Below are positions 31,701 through 41,710 of a stretch of 64,000 nt of DNA, in pieces. Position 1 is the stretch's first letter. Every line of letters starts with the position of its first letter. The DNA comes from Pyropia yezoensis (Eukaryota > Rhodophyta > Bangiophyceae > Bangiales > Bangiaceae), in NCBI GenBank assembly GCA_009829735.1, contig CM020619.1:32776283-32840282 (forward strand), written 5' to 3'. Under the pieces are notes generated by a model. The model was not told where the DNA came from, did not search any database, and was given only the letters and a program-made list of their open reading frames with translations. The translations under genes were made by a program, and so were the position numbers.

Positions 31701-32717
31701 TACGGCCCTCCAGACTCCGTCTTAACCGACAACGGTCCCCAGTTTGCATCCCTGTTCTTCCAAGGAGTCTGTGACCTGATGGGCATCAAGAACTTGTACA
31801 CCACGACGTACCACCCGCAAACGAACGGCCAGGTGGAACGATTCAACCGGATCCTAGTGGACATGCTACGGCACTACGTGGAGGAGCACCAAGAAGACTG
31901 GGACGAGCTCCTGGCTGTCCTCACTCTAGCCTACAACTCCCGAGTTCACCGGACAACGGGAGTCGCTCCACTCGACTTTGTCACCCCAAGGCGGCGGACC
32001 AACTTCTCCCTGGAAAAAATACCAGATGGTCTCCAGCCTGCACTGAAGTCAGGTCCCAAGGCAAAGGATGAGTTCCTGGAACAACTGAAGCTCCTGCTCC
32101 CAAGAGTCAAGGAGTCAATCTCGAAGACCCAGGAGCGATACAAGCGGGGCTATGACAAGGGCGTTCGGGAAAAGAACAAGGAACAGGGTGGTGGCGACTG
32201 GGTTTTTGTGGACAACCATAGCAAGACCCGGGGGAAGCTGGACTCGAAGACGGATGGACCTTATGAGATCCTGAATACGGACGGTTGGACCTTTCTTCTA
32301 GACGTGGATGGCTCCCCGTACCGCGTGAGCAGCGACCATGTCACCCGAGCTCCACCGCCAAGCCAACGGGACTTGACCCGGCGCAAGCGGGCCGCAGTAC
32401 CCTGGCTATCCCAAGAAGAAGGTCGGGAATATGTCTACGTCAAGTTTGTGGACCATGCCTGGAGAGACGGACGCCTGTACCTGCGAGTACGCTGGTTCGG
32501 TTTTAACCCGGCAGATGATACCTGGGAACCCTCAAACCGGCTACCCATCGCGGATGTCTGTGCCTACACGCGACGGAACGGGATAGAGGGCACTCCAGTG
32601 GCCAGAGCCGGCAAGATTCTGGAGTCGGACTCGGAAGAGGACCAAGAGGATGGGGCCAACCAAGACCCTCGGGACGAGGCGAGTTCATCCGCAACGGATG
32701 CGGAACAAGAGGATTGA
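28758..32717 (+). CDS. Pol polyprotein of element C (PR-RT-RH-IN-chromodomain)
   Basis: A 1319-residue ORF. In order: retropepsin-like protease with VDTGAGPSVI near residue 35; reverse transcriptase with the YLDD catalytic box near residue 489; RNase H with the LETDACG motif near 640; integrase zinc finger (H..H..CVSC) near 860-905; the integrase DDE core beginning MDILGPLP near 930 and including VLTDNGPQF; and a C-terminal chromodomain (YLRVRWFGFNPADDTWEP) near 1235. The chromodomain and the domain order mark it as a chromovirus, whose integrase is guided to chromatin marks. All key motifs are present. Confidence 0.95.
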   Translation: MFKGTLLVLRKENLKINARMRVGDSLPQAVTPVVDTGAGPSVITENLLPPGWLRYAWRAPTRTHIVDASGQTLRPLGRLPVAIYVNNEPMFFPFLVVKTLSVPLILGWDFQKQHVKSILPGEGKVQFNHGFVSPVLEHLDAKVRVAKSKRERIPPSTLTLFKPVLLPPRSETKVQVTTRIAGQCLIYGRKGFLAKHRLYLAHGHHKKVERHTPFPVLIVNVSRKPITLAKGTRVGTAEPYRGSARAMSKEDLLNLQQELASNLTALDVPPKQEQAGSATPKPEQAPPGMPKVKQENVPPDLKEALEKLLQKYRHLWSGELGKMDATLHRIQLKPEAKPVHMQPYRAGPHRRDEIEKQVNKMLKMDVIKPSDGEWAVPVVVVPKTGGHFRFCVDYRRLNEMTVKDVYPIPRMDDCLDFLGDATVFSTLDCNAGYWQIPLADEDKDKTTFTCHLGLFRCKRLPFGLTNAPATFQRAIDIILSGLRWRTCLVYLDDIIVFSKTPAEHLEHLREVLALLSKAGVTLKAEKCHLFETEVEYLGHVLSPGELRVNEKNIKALRHARQPKTQTELKRFLGMCNVYRRFVRDYALIARPLTKITSKKLPAQLPVLDEKQTAAFEELKKRLTTTPVLALPKREGQFVLETDACGVQVGCSLLQQQPDGHFLSIGYYSRVLTPAEQNYSTTERECLAVVWACFLLRPYLEGQEFLIRTDHASLRWLLCMDSSQGRVARWRLRLSEFKYKVCTRAGREHHCADTMSRLETPAADTGPIPEEIPCFILPNVGRGWHAPLYETPEADQPVTIHRMLEAQLTDPQCLELRHQMDLNRNSRFSESTDGLLVRVSPFDGATQVYVPRGLRADIPHLEHSSPQAGHPGINRMYASMRRHYYWETMASDVHKYLEACVSCARNRLSQRKKTSKLRLFPAAEPFASLSMDILGPLPETSSGNIYLLIICDRFSKFTRAIPLRTITALDVTSAFCEYWIAAYGPPDSVLTDNGPQFASLFFQGVCDLMGIKNLYTTTYHPQTNGQVERFNRILVDMLRHYVEEHQEDWDELLAVLTLAYNSRVHRTTGVAPLDFVTPRRRTNFSLEKIPDGLQPALKSGPKAKDEFLEQLKLLLPRVKESISKTQERYKRGYDKGVREKNKEQGGGDWVFVDNHSKTRGKLDSKTDGPYEILNTDGWTFLLDVDGSPYRVSSDHVTRAPPPSQRDLTRRKRAAVPWLSQEEGREYVYVKFVDHAWRDGRLYLRVRWFGFNPADDTWEPSNRLPIADVCAYTRRNGIEGTPVARAGKILESDSEEDQEDGANQDPRDEASSSATDAEQED

Positions 32718-32862
32718 GAAGAAGGGAACGGGTATATCAAGGAGAACACGCAATACAAGCATGGAACAATCAAGGAAAACAAGCACCCGCTCGGGCAACC
32801 CTTCTCTCCGCCTCTTCCCTCCTCGCTTCTCCCAAGACCCTCACCCTCCTTGCCTCCAACTA

Positions 32863-34533
32863 CTACTCCCGGCGCGGACGCTGAGCCGCGGGAGTGTCCT
32901 CCAGCGCTGCCTCCGCGGCACGACGGGAACCGGAGGAAGACGGGATGACGTAGTGCGGTGGACGCGGTGCATCCCGGTATGACGCCATCGGAGTAGTACC
33001 GGTAGTTGCCGGGGGCTCCCGCTCATCCAGATATGCCCGTCGGCGCCCCTGGAAGCCAGTGAAGGTTTCTGACCACTGCTGGGCCAAGCCATGCCGCGTC
33101 AAGATCGCCTGAAGTTCGCCAACCACCGGGCTGTTCGACGTCTGGCCGCTGTCCGCGCAAGCAAACACCCGGTCAACCACGTTGTTCAAGACGCTGGCGT
33201 AAGTGCCCAGCACCAGGGAGGACCCGACGCCCTCAACCTGCACCGGAAGACGACCCAGCTGGTCTTCAATCATACCGACGTCATACTGGTCGCATGTCGG
33301 GCCACCTTGGTTCAGGTACCAGTCAGGCACCCGGAAGCGGGTAAGGCGCAGAGTCGGCGCCGGAATCTCGAACCGCCCCGAGGATGACACCACCGGACGG
33401 TCCACAACGGCCCCCGAAACCGGAGTACCCAACTCCAGCGGAGGCACAGCGCCGCCGGCGTTGGAAGAAGGCGTCCGAGGCGGAGCGGCCGGAGTGGTAG
33501 GCGACCGCACGGTCACCCCCTGACTCGCCGCAGACAGGCGCGGTGCCGGAGGAGCTTGAAGTACCGGCACAGCCGGAACAGGGCGTGAACGCGCCGGCGA
33601 CGGTTCAGGCGAGGCCACCGGGGCGGCAGGTGCAACAGGAGGAAGCGGAGCCGCCGCAGACGCCTGACCGACCGCCGCGGCCCATCCCGACTCCTGCACC
33701 GGCGGCCCAACTGGCAGAAGATCAAGGGCGGCCGGGGCAGGAAAGCTACCTAGCTGCGGCCACGCCGGACGCGGCGTCGCCAGCTGCACCTTGGCCGGAG
33801 AAGACTGGTAGACCACCTGCGCCCAACCGAAGCCATCCCGACTCGGGCGGTTCTGGTCGGCAATCGCGTTCAAGAAGTTCCGGTCATGCACCGGCACCAG
33901 ACGCCGGAAGTCAATCATCGCCTGGAAGAGCCCCTTGTAATCTTCGTCCTGGCTGCACAGGAAGTCGACGGTCAACTTGTCGACAATCCAGACCATCAGG
34001 AGGTCAGGGAGAAACCAAAGCCGGTTGGACACCAAGACCTCGTGAAGCCAGTGGTTGGCCGCCAAGACTGTCATCTCGGACGTGTACATCATGTACGGGA
34101 TCGAGTGGAAGAAGCCCTTGATCGACGCCTGAGTCAAGGCGTCCAAGAAGTACCAGGTGAAGGGGATGCTGGAAGGAGCAAACCCGACCGGGATCTCGAC
34201 TTCCTGCTGCTGCGGGATGACCTTGGGGTAGTACGCCGCCCGGTTAGCCTTATCCAGCTTCCAGAACTCCTGATGGTTGCAGCTCACGAGGAAGTCACGC
34301 TGACGGCCGCGTCGCTCGCCTTGCTCCCGTGCCGGTGACAGCTTAGAGTACTTCCGGGTCAGGAAAGGCGGCTCTAGAGCGACCATGCTCGGACGGGGGT
34401 CGCAGTTCAGGCTCCCCGACCCCTTGAGCGCCTCGTCCCAGACCTTGAGCGCCCGGTGGACGTACCCTTCCTCCTCCGGCCACCGGAGAACGGACGCGGA
34501 CACGCGACGCTCGGTCAAGGGCAGATCCAGCAC
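32863..34533 (-). CDS. Antisense ORF inside element C, unknown protein
   Basis: A 556-codon ORF on the strand opposite to gag-pol, between pol and the 3' LTR. Residues 1-240 have balanced composition with many Trp, Tyr, Phe and Leu and predicted helices (for example HWLHEVLVSNRLWFLPDLLM); 250-400 are Pro/Ala/Ser-rich; 400-556 are mixed again, with an acidic-basic Arg-rich tail. The balanced composition differs from the chance frames elsewhere in the window. I recognise no domain, signal peptide or catalytic motif. Antisense ORFs at this place are known from some plant Ty3/gypsy elements (Tat lineage, such as Grande), but there the proteins are also poorly understood. It is probably transcribed from within or near the 3' LTR. 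Confidence 0.6.
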   Translation of the reverse strand: MLDLPLTERRVSASVLRWPEEEGYVHRALKVWDEALKGSGSLNCDPRPSMVALEPPFLTRKYSKLSPAREQGERRGRQRDFLVSCNHQEFWKLDKANRAAYYPKVIPQQQEVEIPVGFAPSSIPFTWYFLDALTQASIKGFFHSIPYMMYTSEMTVLAANHWLHEVLVSNRLWFLPDLLMVWIVDKLTVDFLCSQDEDYKGLFQAMIDFRRLVPVHDRNFLNAIADQNRPSRDGFGWAQVVYQSSPAKVQLATPRPAWPQLGSFPAPAALDLLPVGPPVQESGWAAAVGQASAAAPLPPVAPAAPVASPEPSPARSRPVPAVPVLQAPPAPRLSAASQGVTVRSPTTPAAPPRTPSSNAGGAVPPLELGTPVSGAVVDRPVVSSSGRFEIPAPTLRLTRFRVPDWYLNQGGPTCDQYDVGMIEDQLGRLPVQVEGVGSSLVLGTYASVLNNVVDRVFACADSGQTSNSPVVGELQAILTRHGLAQQWSETFTGFQGRRRAYLDEREPPATTGTTPMASYRDAPRPPHYVIPSSSGSRRAAEAALEDTPAAQRPRRE

Positions 34534-34587
34534 CAGCGCGAAGGGGAGATCCTCCAGACGAGCAACCCAAGAGGAACCCGAGAAGCT

Positions 34588-35172
34588 CTAGGAGCGGTCT
34601 TGTGCCAGGCGCATCTGGTCCGCCGTGTGAAGACGAGCCTTATCCATCTCTGTCGAGACCCCGCGCTGGAGTTCCTTGCGCCAGAGGTCCAAGCAATCCT
34701 GCTGGCACTGGGCCGCGCCGGCGTTGCCGACCACCGGGGAGTAACGCCGGGCCGCCAGGGGGTCCTGCCCAAGAAGCATCTCCGGGAGACCCACCGGGGG
34801 GGTCTCGACCGGGTGCATCACAGAAGCCGGGGAAACCCGATCCGTCCCCGCCGTGGCGACCGGCGCCGACATCCACACCCGAGGAACCGGAGGCAGGAGA
34901 GGGGCGCGACTACCCCAGTTCTCCTCCGCAACACTCGCCGCCGGAACCACGGGCCCAGCTTGGATCTCGGAACTGGACATGACGTCCAGACTCCGGGGGA
35001 ACGAGAGGGCCAAGGTGAAGGAGAGAAGGGGGGCAGAGAACCGGAGCAGGTGATCGTGACCAGGGTGAAGACGCTCGACCTCGGCACCGGTGTGGACGTG
35101 CTCGAGGCTGTGCACGGTGGCACCTGGTTCGGCCCGAGGACGTGCCGGACTAGGGAGGGAGCTATGTACCAT
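34588..35172 (-). CDS. Second antisense ORF in element C, next to the 3' LTR
   Basis: An open stretch of 194 codons with its most likely start at the internal Met near 34981 (MSSSEIQAGPVVPAAS). It is Pro/Val/Ala-rich, then ends in a more ordered, Gln- and Leu-containing segment (CQQDCLDLWRKELQRGVSTE). The first codons of the open stretch overlap the 3' LTR edge. It has the same orientation as the 556-codon antisense ORF that follows it. Function unknown. Confidence 0.45.
   Translation of the reverse strand: MVHSSLPSPARPRAEPGATVHSLEHVHTGAEVERLHPGHDHLLRFSAPLLSFTLALSFPRSLDVMSSSEIQAGPVVPAASVAEENWGSRAPLLPPVPRVWMSAPVATAGTDRVSPASVMHPVETPPVGLPEMLLGQDPLAARRYSPVVGNAGAAQCQQDCLDLWRKELQRGVSTEMDKARLHTADQMRLAQDRS
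35150..35164 (+). other. Polypurine tract of element C
   Basis: AGGGAGGGAG followed by CTA directly precedes the 3' LTR start at 35165, the usual place of the plus-strand primer. Confidence 0.65.
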
Positions 35173-35735
35173 CCCTGGCCCCGACTTGGCGCCGACCCGG
35201 GACTACAACCAGAGGGCACCAGGTGCCAGAACACGCCCGCCGTGTGGTGATGGTTGGCGGCCGTGGCCCGTGCCCGGCACTGGGATGCGGTGGACTACGC
35301 TATCCACACGTGAGAGAGGGATTGCTGATGGGTTTCTGCATACTTGTGAGGGACTTGATTTGAGAAAATTTGAGTGCGAGATTAGTGAGTGGGAATAGAA
35401 TTAGTAGTGATAGTGGCCCCCGACCTGACGAGGTTAGACTCGGGTCGGGGCCACTCGGGGTTATGGGGGGGCTACCTGGCCAACGTGCCGAGGCTCCCCC
35501 AGATGCACGTTAAGAGGGACAGCGAGGCGCCCTTGGCCCGCGCCCTCAGGAAAAAGACAACTGCGCGTTTGCTTTCCTCTTCCCCGTGTGCACTACCGTG
35601 CGTATCTGTTTGCTCTGCGAGCAGGCACGTGAGGCAACAGGCATACCATTCTCGTAGTTCCCCTTTCTGTGTTACCTGTCCCTTTCCCCCGAGGGATATT
35701 GACACGTGTCTGAGAGGATCGAGTTTTATACCACA
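35165..35735 (+). repeat. 3' LTR of element C
   Basis: 571 bp, a direct repeat of 26086-26656 with about four visible base differences. It is followed by CTGTG, the target duplication. Confidence 0.95.
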
Positions 35736-37676
35736 CTGTGGGGGGCGCTCTGGTTGACCGCCGCCGAGGCGGCCTTTCGCCGCCGCCGCCCCGCGGGGGG
35801 GGGGGGCGGGGCGGGGGAGGGGGGGAGGGAGGGGAGGACCGCCGCGAGCCCCCCGGTGGGGACCGCTATGGCAGTCGCGGTCCTCACCGCCGACGCGGCG
35901 GCGCCGTTGGCCGTCACGGTCGCCGCGCCCGCAGCTGCGCGCCTGGCAGCCGCATTGGATGACGACGCGCGGCGGCACCTTCTGAGCCTGGGCGGGAGTG
36001 GCGGCGGCGCCGGTGGCGGTGGTGGTGGTGCTGGCGGCGCCGGCGCCGCGCGGGCGGCAGCGGGGGCCAACGTGGCCGCCGCGCTGGCTGACGTGTGGTG
36101 GGCGTCGACGTGGGCGGCGCGGGCGGCCACGCTCAACGCCGTGGCGCCGCCCCTGTCGGTGGTGGGGCGCGTGCGGCGGGTGACGGTGATGGTGCACAGG
36201 GGGGAGGGAGAGGGGGTGGCGGCGGCGGGGGCGGGGGCCGTCGGGGAGGGGGGGTGGGGGAAGGACGGCCTCCCGGCGTGCTGTGCCTCTCTTTGCGGCG
36301 GGCAGGTGGCGTCGCGCAGCCTGTCTGCGACCACCACTGTGGCTGACACTCCCCTGCCGCGACCGTGACGACGTCGGCGACGGCGGCGGGGGCGGTGGGC
36401 GGCACCGCCCCCCCCCCCCCCCGTCAAGCTGGTGCTATGTCTCCCCGACCGCATCGAGGTTGGGGGCGTTACCGCCCCGGCCGCCACCGCCGACGGCCGC
36501 GTGGTGCTCCGCCGCCGCGCCACCGCGTCAGTGCCGGCGCTGACGGTGGGCGCGGTGTCGCTGCTGCCACCCGCGGCGCAGTCCGACGGCCGCCTCTTCC
36601 GCGTCGACGCCGACGGCAGCGGCGTCAGCGGTGGCGGCGGCGGCAATGGCAGCAACACGGTGCCGCCGGTGGGCGGCTTGCGCCTTGCCGCCCTGACTGG
36701 CGCGGTCATTGCGAGCGCCGACGAGGGTAGCGGCGTTGCCGCTGACGCCGCTGCCGACGCCGACGCGTCGCCCTCGTTGACCGCCACGGTCGCTGTGCGG
36801 GCGGCGACGGTGGGTGATGCAACCGGCCGCTGGGCGGACGTCGAGGCGCCCGCCCTGCTGGTGGCGTCGGCTGCGCCCGCCGCTGTTGACGCGGCGTCGG
36901 CGGCCGTCGCCACGGCCGCGACGCGCGCGGCGCGGGCGGCGGCGGTGGCGCCGTCGTTGGCCCGGCACACCGCGAGGGGGGGGAGGGAGGTGGCCGCCCT
37001 CGCCGCGGCTGCGATGGCCGCCATGGCCGCCGCCACCGGCGTTGAGGCTGCCCCAGGGGGAGAGGGCGCCCGGGCAGCGGGTCGTGCCGACGACGGCAGC
37101 GAAGACGACGGCGATGACGACAGCGACGGCGACGGTGGCGACGCCTGCGACGGCGACGACAGGGACGGCGACGGTGCGGCTCTTGCCGCTTCGTCAGCGG
37201 ATGCGGCCCCCGCCGCGGCGGTCGTCGGCCAGCGGGGCGGGCGGGACGGCCCTACCGCCGCCGCCGCGCCGCCGCCGCCGCCCCACCGCGCCGAATTGCG
37301 GGTCGCCGAGGTCACCGCCGCGACAGCCGGCGTGCCCCTCCTCCGTGGCGGTGTCGTGCGGGTGGCCGTGCATGTGCGGCTGCCGCTACGCGCTGCCACC
37401 GCTGCCGCCCCCATACCACCCGGCGAGAGTGGTGGCGACGGTGGCGGCGGCGGCGGCGTGGCGCCATCCACGACGGTGCTGGTGGCGCTGGGCGTGTGGG
37501 ACGTCTCCCTCTCCCGAGCGGTCCTGCTGGCGGCCGCGGCGGCTGGCCGTGTTGCTGCCGGCGGCAACTGCTGCCACCGCGGCGGCTGCCGCAGCGGGGC
37601 CGCCAGGTGGGATGGAGGAGAGGGCCCTCGGCGGAGCGGGGGGGGGGAAACGGAGAAGACGGCTACGTCTTTCTAA
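35736..37676 (+). CDS. Host gene of unknown function, continuation after element C
   Basis: The + strand holds several coding-like pieces in different frames separated by G- or C-runs: LWGALWLTAAEAAF at the insertion edge; ANVAAALADVWWASTWAARA and VGRVRRVTVMVHRG near 36060-36200; a beta-rich stretch KLVLCLPDRIEVGGV from 36430; an acidic Asp/Gly spacer near 37090-37170; and a second beta-rich stretch VVRVAVHVRLP with VLVALGVWDVSLSRAVLLA near 37340-37530. The frame closes at 37676. The two beta-sandwich-like stretches suggest an adhesion-, coat- or tethering-type protein, but I cannot name a family. It converges on the minus-strand gene that ends near 37700. Confidence 0.4.
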
Positions 37677-37699
37677 ACCGGCAGTGTGGCGGCCGCGAG

Positions 37700-40600
37700 G
37701 GGACGGTGGCGGGGCGAGAAGGACCGGGGATTATGGCGGGGTGTGCCTGACGGCGGGCGCCAGACGGCGGCCGCTGCCGAAGGGGACACAGACCACCATA
37801 CAAAAAAGGGCGGTCCGCGACAACACGTCGTTGACACCCCCCGCAAACAGAACACCGTCCCGGCGGAGTCTTTACGGGGCGAGCCCTCGCCACCACCTCC
37901 GCCCCATACACCACCCCCCAACGCCTCCGCCTCGCCGCCTGTTCCCCTCCCCCTCCCCCCCCCCTTCTTCGCCCGGCCGCCCCCCCACGGCCTCCTATCC
38001 CGGCGTCGCGAACAGCGCCCGCACGTCACCCACAATCCGCCCCCCCTTCCCCTAAGCACCCCTTCACCCCACCCCCCCCCCCCCGCCCCCCGCCCCGCCC
38101 CCGCCCCCCGCACCAGCCGCCGCCCCCGCTCCACCGCGATCGTCAGCCGCGACCGTGCCTCGTCGGACGCCGCCGCCGGCAGCAACCGCCACACCCGCAC
38201 GGCGGAGGGGAGGGCGAGCCCGGCGGCGGCGGCAAGGAGGCTGCCCAGCGCGGGGAGGCGGCCCGCCTCGTCGGCGACGCCGGGCGTGGCCGCCGCGGCG
38301 GCCGCCGCCACCTCGTGGGGATGCGGCGCCCCGCTTGTCGACGGCGGCGCCAGCCGCCCCGCGTGGCCTCAAGCGTGGTAGAGCAGCCCGACCAGCAGGC
38401 CCAACATGACGCTGTCGCCGGGCGGGCCAGCGGCGCCGCCGGGGGAGCCGCCGCCGCTGGGCGGCACGACAAACGCCGCACCCGCCGCCGTCGACGACGC
38501 GGCGGCGGCCCCACCCCTACCTCCACCCCCGCCGCCGCCGCCGCCGTCGCCGCCGCCCCCGCCGCCGCCCCCCGCCGAGGTGATGAGCGAGAGGAGCCCC
38601 CGCGGCGATGCCGCCCCATCCGTCGACCCCGGGCTGCCACGCCCCCGCAGCGCCGGCGAGCCCGGCACCCCCCCCCCCCCCGGGGAGGCCCCCCCCCTCG
38701 TATACGCCCCACTCCCTCCCCCGGCAGCGCCACCACCACCCCCTCCCCCACCCCCCGCACGGCCGGCCGGCAGCGGGTGGGCAACCAGCGGCGGCAGCTC
38801 CGCAGCGGCCGCCTCGGCGACCGACAGCGCGCGCACCCACAGTCCCACCGGCTCGGATCTGAGCAGCCGAAATGCACTGTAGATCTCGGCGCCCGCCGCG
38901 GTGGCCGCGGGCGCCCGCGCCACCGCCAAGGCGTGGGCGGTGGCGGCCCCGGCGGGGGGGGGTGTGGGCGACGACGGCGGCCAGCGTGGCGGCAGCCGCC
39001 TCGGCCTCTTCCACTCGCCCAAACGCCACGCGGCTGGTGGGGGGGCTGTGCGGTACGTTACCGCCGGTGCTGCCGGCGCCGCCGGCGGGCGGCGGCGCCC
39101 AATCGCCCGACAGGTCCAGAGCGGTGCCCATCAGGCGGTGGCCAACGGCGGTTGCCCACGCGAGCGCGTCCCGGTCCGCCGCTTCGGCTGCGGCAGCGGC
39201 GGTGGTCGCCGCGGCGGCTGCGCCGCTCCCCCAACCCCCTACCCCCCCCGCGGCGGTAACGAGGCCGCCGCCCGCGGTGAGGGCCGCAACCCACAGCGCC
39301 TAGTCGTCCGACACCGCGTCCGCGGCGGGCGTACAGGCGGGCGGGTACCCCCCACCGGCATGGCTACCAGCACGGCCACCACTCCCCCCCCCTGCCCCCC
39401 ACCGTAGGTGGAGGAGACCACACAGCGCCCCCCCCGCCAGCTGCCGCAGCAACCCCGCGGCAACGAGTGCCACCGCCGCGGAAGGCCTCGCCGCGGCCAG
39501 CCGGCCGACCGCCCCCACCACCGGCGCCGTCGCGGCCACCGCGTCGGCCCGCGTACGGGTGCCCGGCGAGGCGGCCACCGCGGCGGCCGCCGCGGCGGCA
39601 AGGCCGTCGGCCAGCGCCGGCGCGCCGGCGGCCAGCCCCCCCGCCACCCCCCCGCCGGAGGACGGGGCGCTGAGCACCCCCGCCGCGGCCACCACCCCCG
39701 CCGCCGCGTCGGCGGCGGCGCCCGGGAGCCGCGCGGCGGCGATGGCGGCGGCGGCGTAGGCGGTGGCGTCGGGCCAGCCGGCAGACCATCAGGGCGCGGC
39801 ATCCGCGTTGGCAGCCGCGGAGCCGGCGGCTGCCGCGAGGGCGAGCAGCAGGTCCCCGACGGCGGCGGCCAGGGGTGGCGGTAGGGCCGCCGCCCCGCGT
39901 AGGCCGTCTGTTGGCCGCGGCGGCGGCCGTGCCGCGGCCGCCACCGCCAAGGACAGCGTCGGCGCGGTCGCGGGGGTGACGCCGCCGCCGCCGCCGCCGC
40001 CGCCGCGGCCGTCGACAGCAACCGCCGCGGGCGGTAGCGCCACGGGCGGCAGCCCCACCGCCGCGGTGATGGCGGCAACCGCCGCGGCGGCAGCGGCGAG
40101 CGGCGCGGCGGGATCCACGCCGCCGCCGCTCCGCCCGCCTCCCCCTGCCCCACCCGCGGCGGGGCGCGGTGACAGCGGCGGCCAGTAGCCGCCTCCCTCC
40201 CCGCCCGCATCCGTGACGGACCGGAGGAGCAGCGCGGCGAGCACGGCGAGCAGCTTCACCCCTGCTGGTGACACAGCCGTCTGCACTGCCGGCGCGCCGC
40301 CGACGTTCACGTCAAGGCCGGGCCAGACGGCGGCGGTGGCGGCTCCGCCGCCGCCGCCGTCGCCGCCCGCTACCACTGTGGCAGCGCCGCCGAGGAGCAG
40401 GAAGGTCGGGCCCGCCACGGCGAGGCCGGCCGCCGCCACCTCCACCGCCGCTGTGGCGGTCGCAACGCGGGCGGGCGGGGGAGACACGGCCGCCGTGGAG
40501 CCCGTGACGCCATTGCCGGGCGGGGAGTCACTGGCCAGCGGCGTCGCCGCCCCCGCCACACCCGCCACCACCGCACCTGGCGCCCCCGTTGGCCCCGCCG

Positions 40601-41251
40601 CCGCCGCCGCCGCCGAAGCTGCCGCCGCGGCCGCGTCGGCAGGTGCGGCAAGCGCGTCAACTCACGCGTCTACCGCCCGCACCCACGTGACGACGGGGGC
40701 GGCCAGCCCGTTGAGCGCCGCATTGGCAACCAGAAGCCCCCGCGGCAGGGGCACCCCCGCATAGACCTCCGCTGACGGGTCGCCGCCTGTCAGCGGGCGG
40801 CCGCCCCGCCCCGACGCCGGCCGCGCCAGCCGCGCCAGCGCGGCGAGATCATACGCGCCGCCGCCGCCACCGCCGCCGCTGCCGCGCCCGCCGCCGGGGC
40901 GGAGGAGTGACAGAGTGGCGGGCGCCCAGGGGGCACCGCCGCGGCCCGACGCGGCTGCCACCGCCACCTACCCGACAGCGTCGATGCCGCCGCCGCCGCC
41001 GCGGCAGCGGCCGTGGAAGTTAGGCCGCCAACACCCGGGGCGGCGAGCGCGGTCTCCGCACCCCGTCCAGCAGATGCCATTGCGGCGGCTACGGTGAGAG
41101 CGGCAGCCGCCGGGGCGGGCGACGCGGCCCGGCGGGGGAAGCCTACCGCGACTATCGCCGCCGCCGCGCGGGCGGCGACGACTAGGGAGAGAGCCTTGGG
41201 AGCGGGGGATGGCGTCTCCGCCGTGTCGGCCTGTCGGAGGGGGAAGAACAA
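37700..41251 (-). CDS. Host gene of unknown function, helical Ala-rich protein (multi-exon)
   Basis: On the minus strand successive short frames have coding-like, non-repetitive parts: a Met start at 41251 (MFFPLRQADTAETPSP); AYDLAALARLARPAS and VYAGVPLPRGLLVANAALNG near 40700-40860; a hydrophobic VKLLAVLAALLLRSVTDAGG near 40220; VVGAVGRLAAARPSAAVALV near 39500; LAWATAVGHRLMGTALDLSG near 39130; EIYSAFRLLRSEPVGLWVRA near 38850; and VRVWRLLPAAASDEARSRL near 38170. The alternating helices resemble HEAT/ARM-type repeats. Frames change at G/C runs, so introns or homopolymer errors separate them. No family is assigned. Mirror frames on the + strand are more Arg/Pro-rich and less credible. Confidence 0.4.
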
Positions 41252-41287
41252 GTTCAGAAAAGGCAGAAAGTTCTATACATGAGGAAT

Positions 41288-41710
41288 TCAAAGAAGAGAA
41301 TTGACATATCCCTCAGCCCACGCCGAAAACATAACCAATAACGTAGCTTTCGAAGTGTCCCCGGCTTCAAACTGCCACGCGCACAGGCGTTCCGCGACGT
41401 CGGCAGGAGAAAAGGCACCGCACATCAGTGCAAAACCCGTCAAGTGACTGTCTGTTGCACTCTTCACGACACGACCCGTCAACCTCGTGTGTGACCCGGC
41501 GAAATCAGGCCCGAGCACGCTGGCCAGAGCCTGCTCGGCGACTCCGCGGGAACTCCAAACCTCCCGCCGCTCAGGAGGGACCAATGGAAGGGCAGCTGCG
41601 AACCGAGCTCGTTGCCCGGGTCCCCAGTCGCTCAGGATGCCACCATGATCTGGCGCCAGCGATGCACCACGGCCGACGGACATGGGAGGATCACGAGAAC
41701 GAACCCTCAA
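41288..41710 (-). CDS. Unknown protein, second ORF of the palindrome-linked unit
   Basis: A 140-codon ORF that starts in an ATGA overlap with the stop of the upstream zinc-knuckle ORF. Such an overlap is odd in a nuclear genome and suggests a missed intron or a frameshift joining both into one gene. Composition is balanced (VWSSRGVAEQALASVLGPDF, ALMCGAFSPADVAERLCAWQ). No domain is recognised. It ends about 35 bp from the start of the GC-rich host gene and thus near the probable edge of the mobile unit. Confidence 0.45.
   Translation of the reverse strand: MRVRSRDPPMSVGRGASLAPDHGGILSDWGPGQRARFAAALPLVPPERREVWSSRGVAEQALASVLGPDFAGSHTRLTGRVVKSATDSHLTGFALMCGAFSPADVAERLCAWQFEAGDTSKATLLVMFSAWAEGYVNSLL

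Larger units (their letters stand above)
26086..35735 (+). mobile_element. Complete Ty3/gypsy chromovirus C with antisense ORFs
   Basis: Two 571-bp LTRs bound a 9650-bp element with primer-binding site, gag, pol (protease, reverse transcriptase, RNase H, integrase, chromodomain), a 2.4-kb region of antisense ORFs, and a purine tract before the 3' LTR. Both sides carry the 5-bp target duplication CTGTG (26081-26085 and 35736-35740). By eye the LTRs differ at about four positions, under 1 percent, so the insertion is young. Gag and pol look whole. The extra 2.4 kb makes it longer than a plain chromovirus. Confidence 0.95.

Noticed and set aside
35726-37567. A 613-codon minus-strand frame
   Set aside because: Thr/Ala/Pro-rich mirror of the + strand gene with no ordered segment; the + frame continues sensibly across the insertion site of element C.
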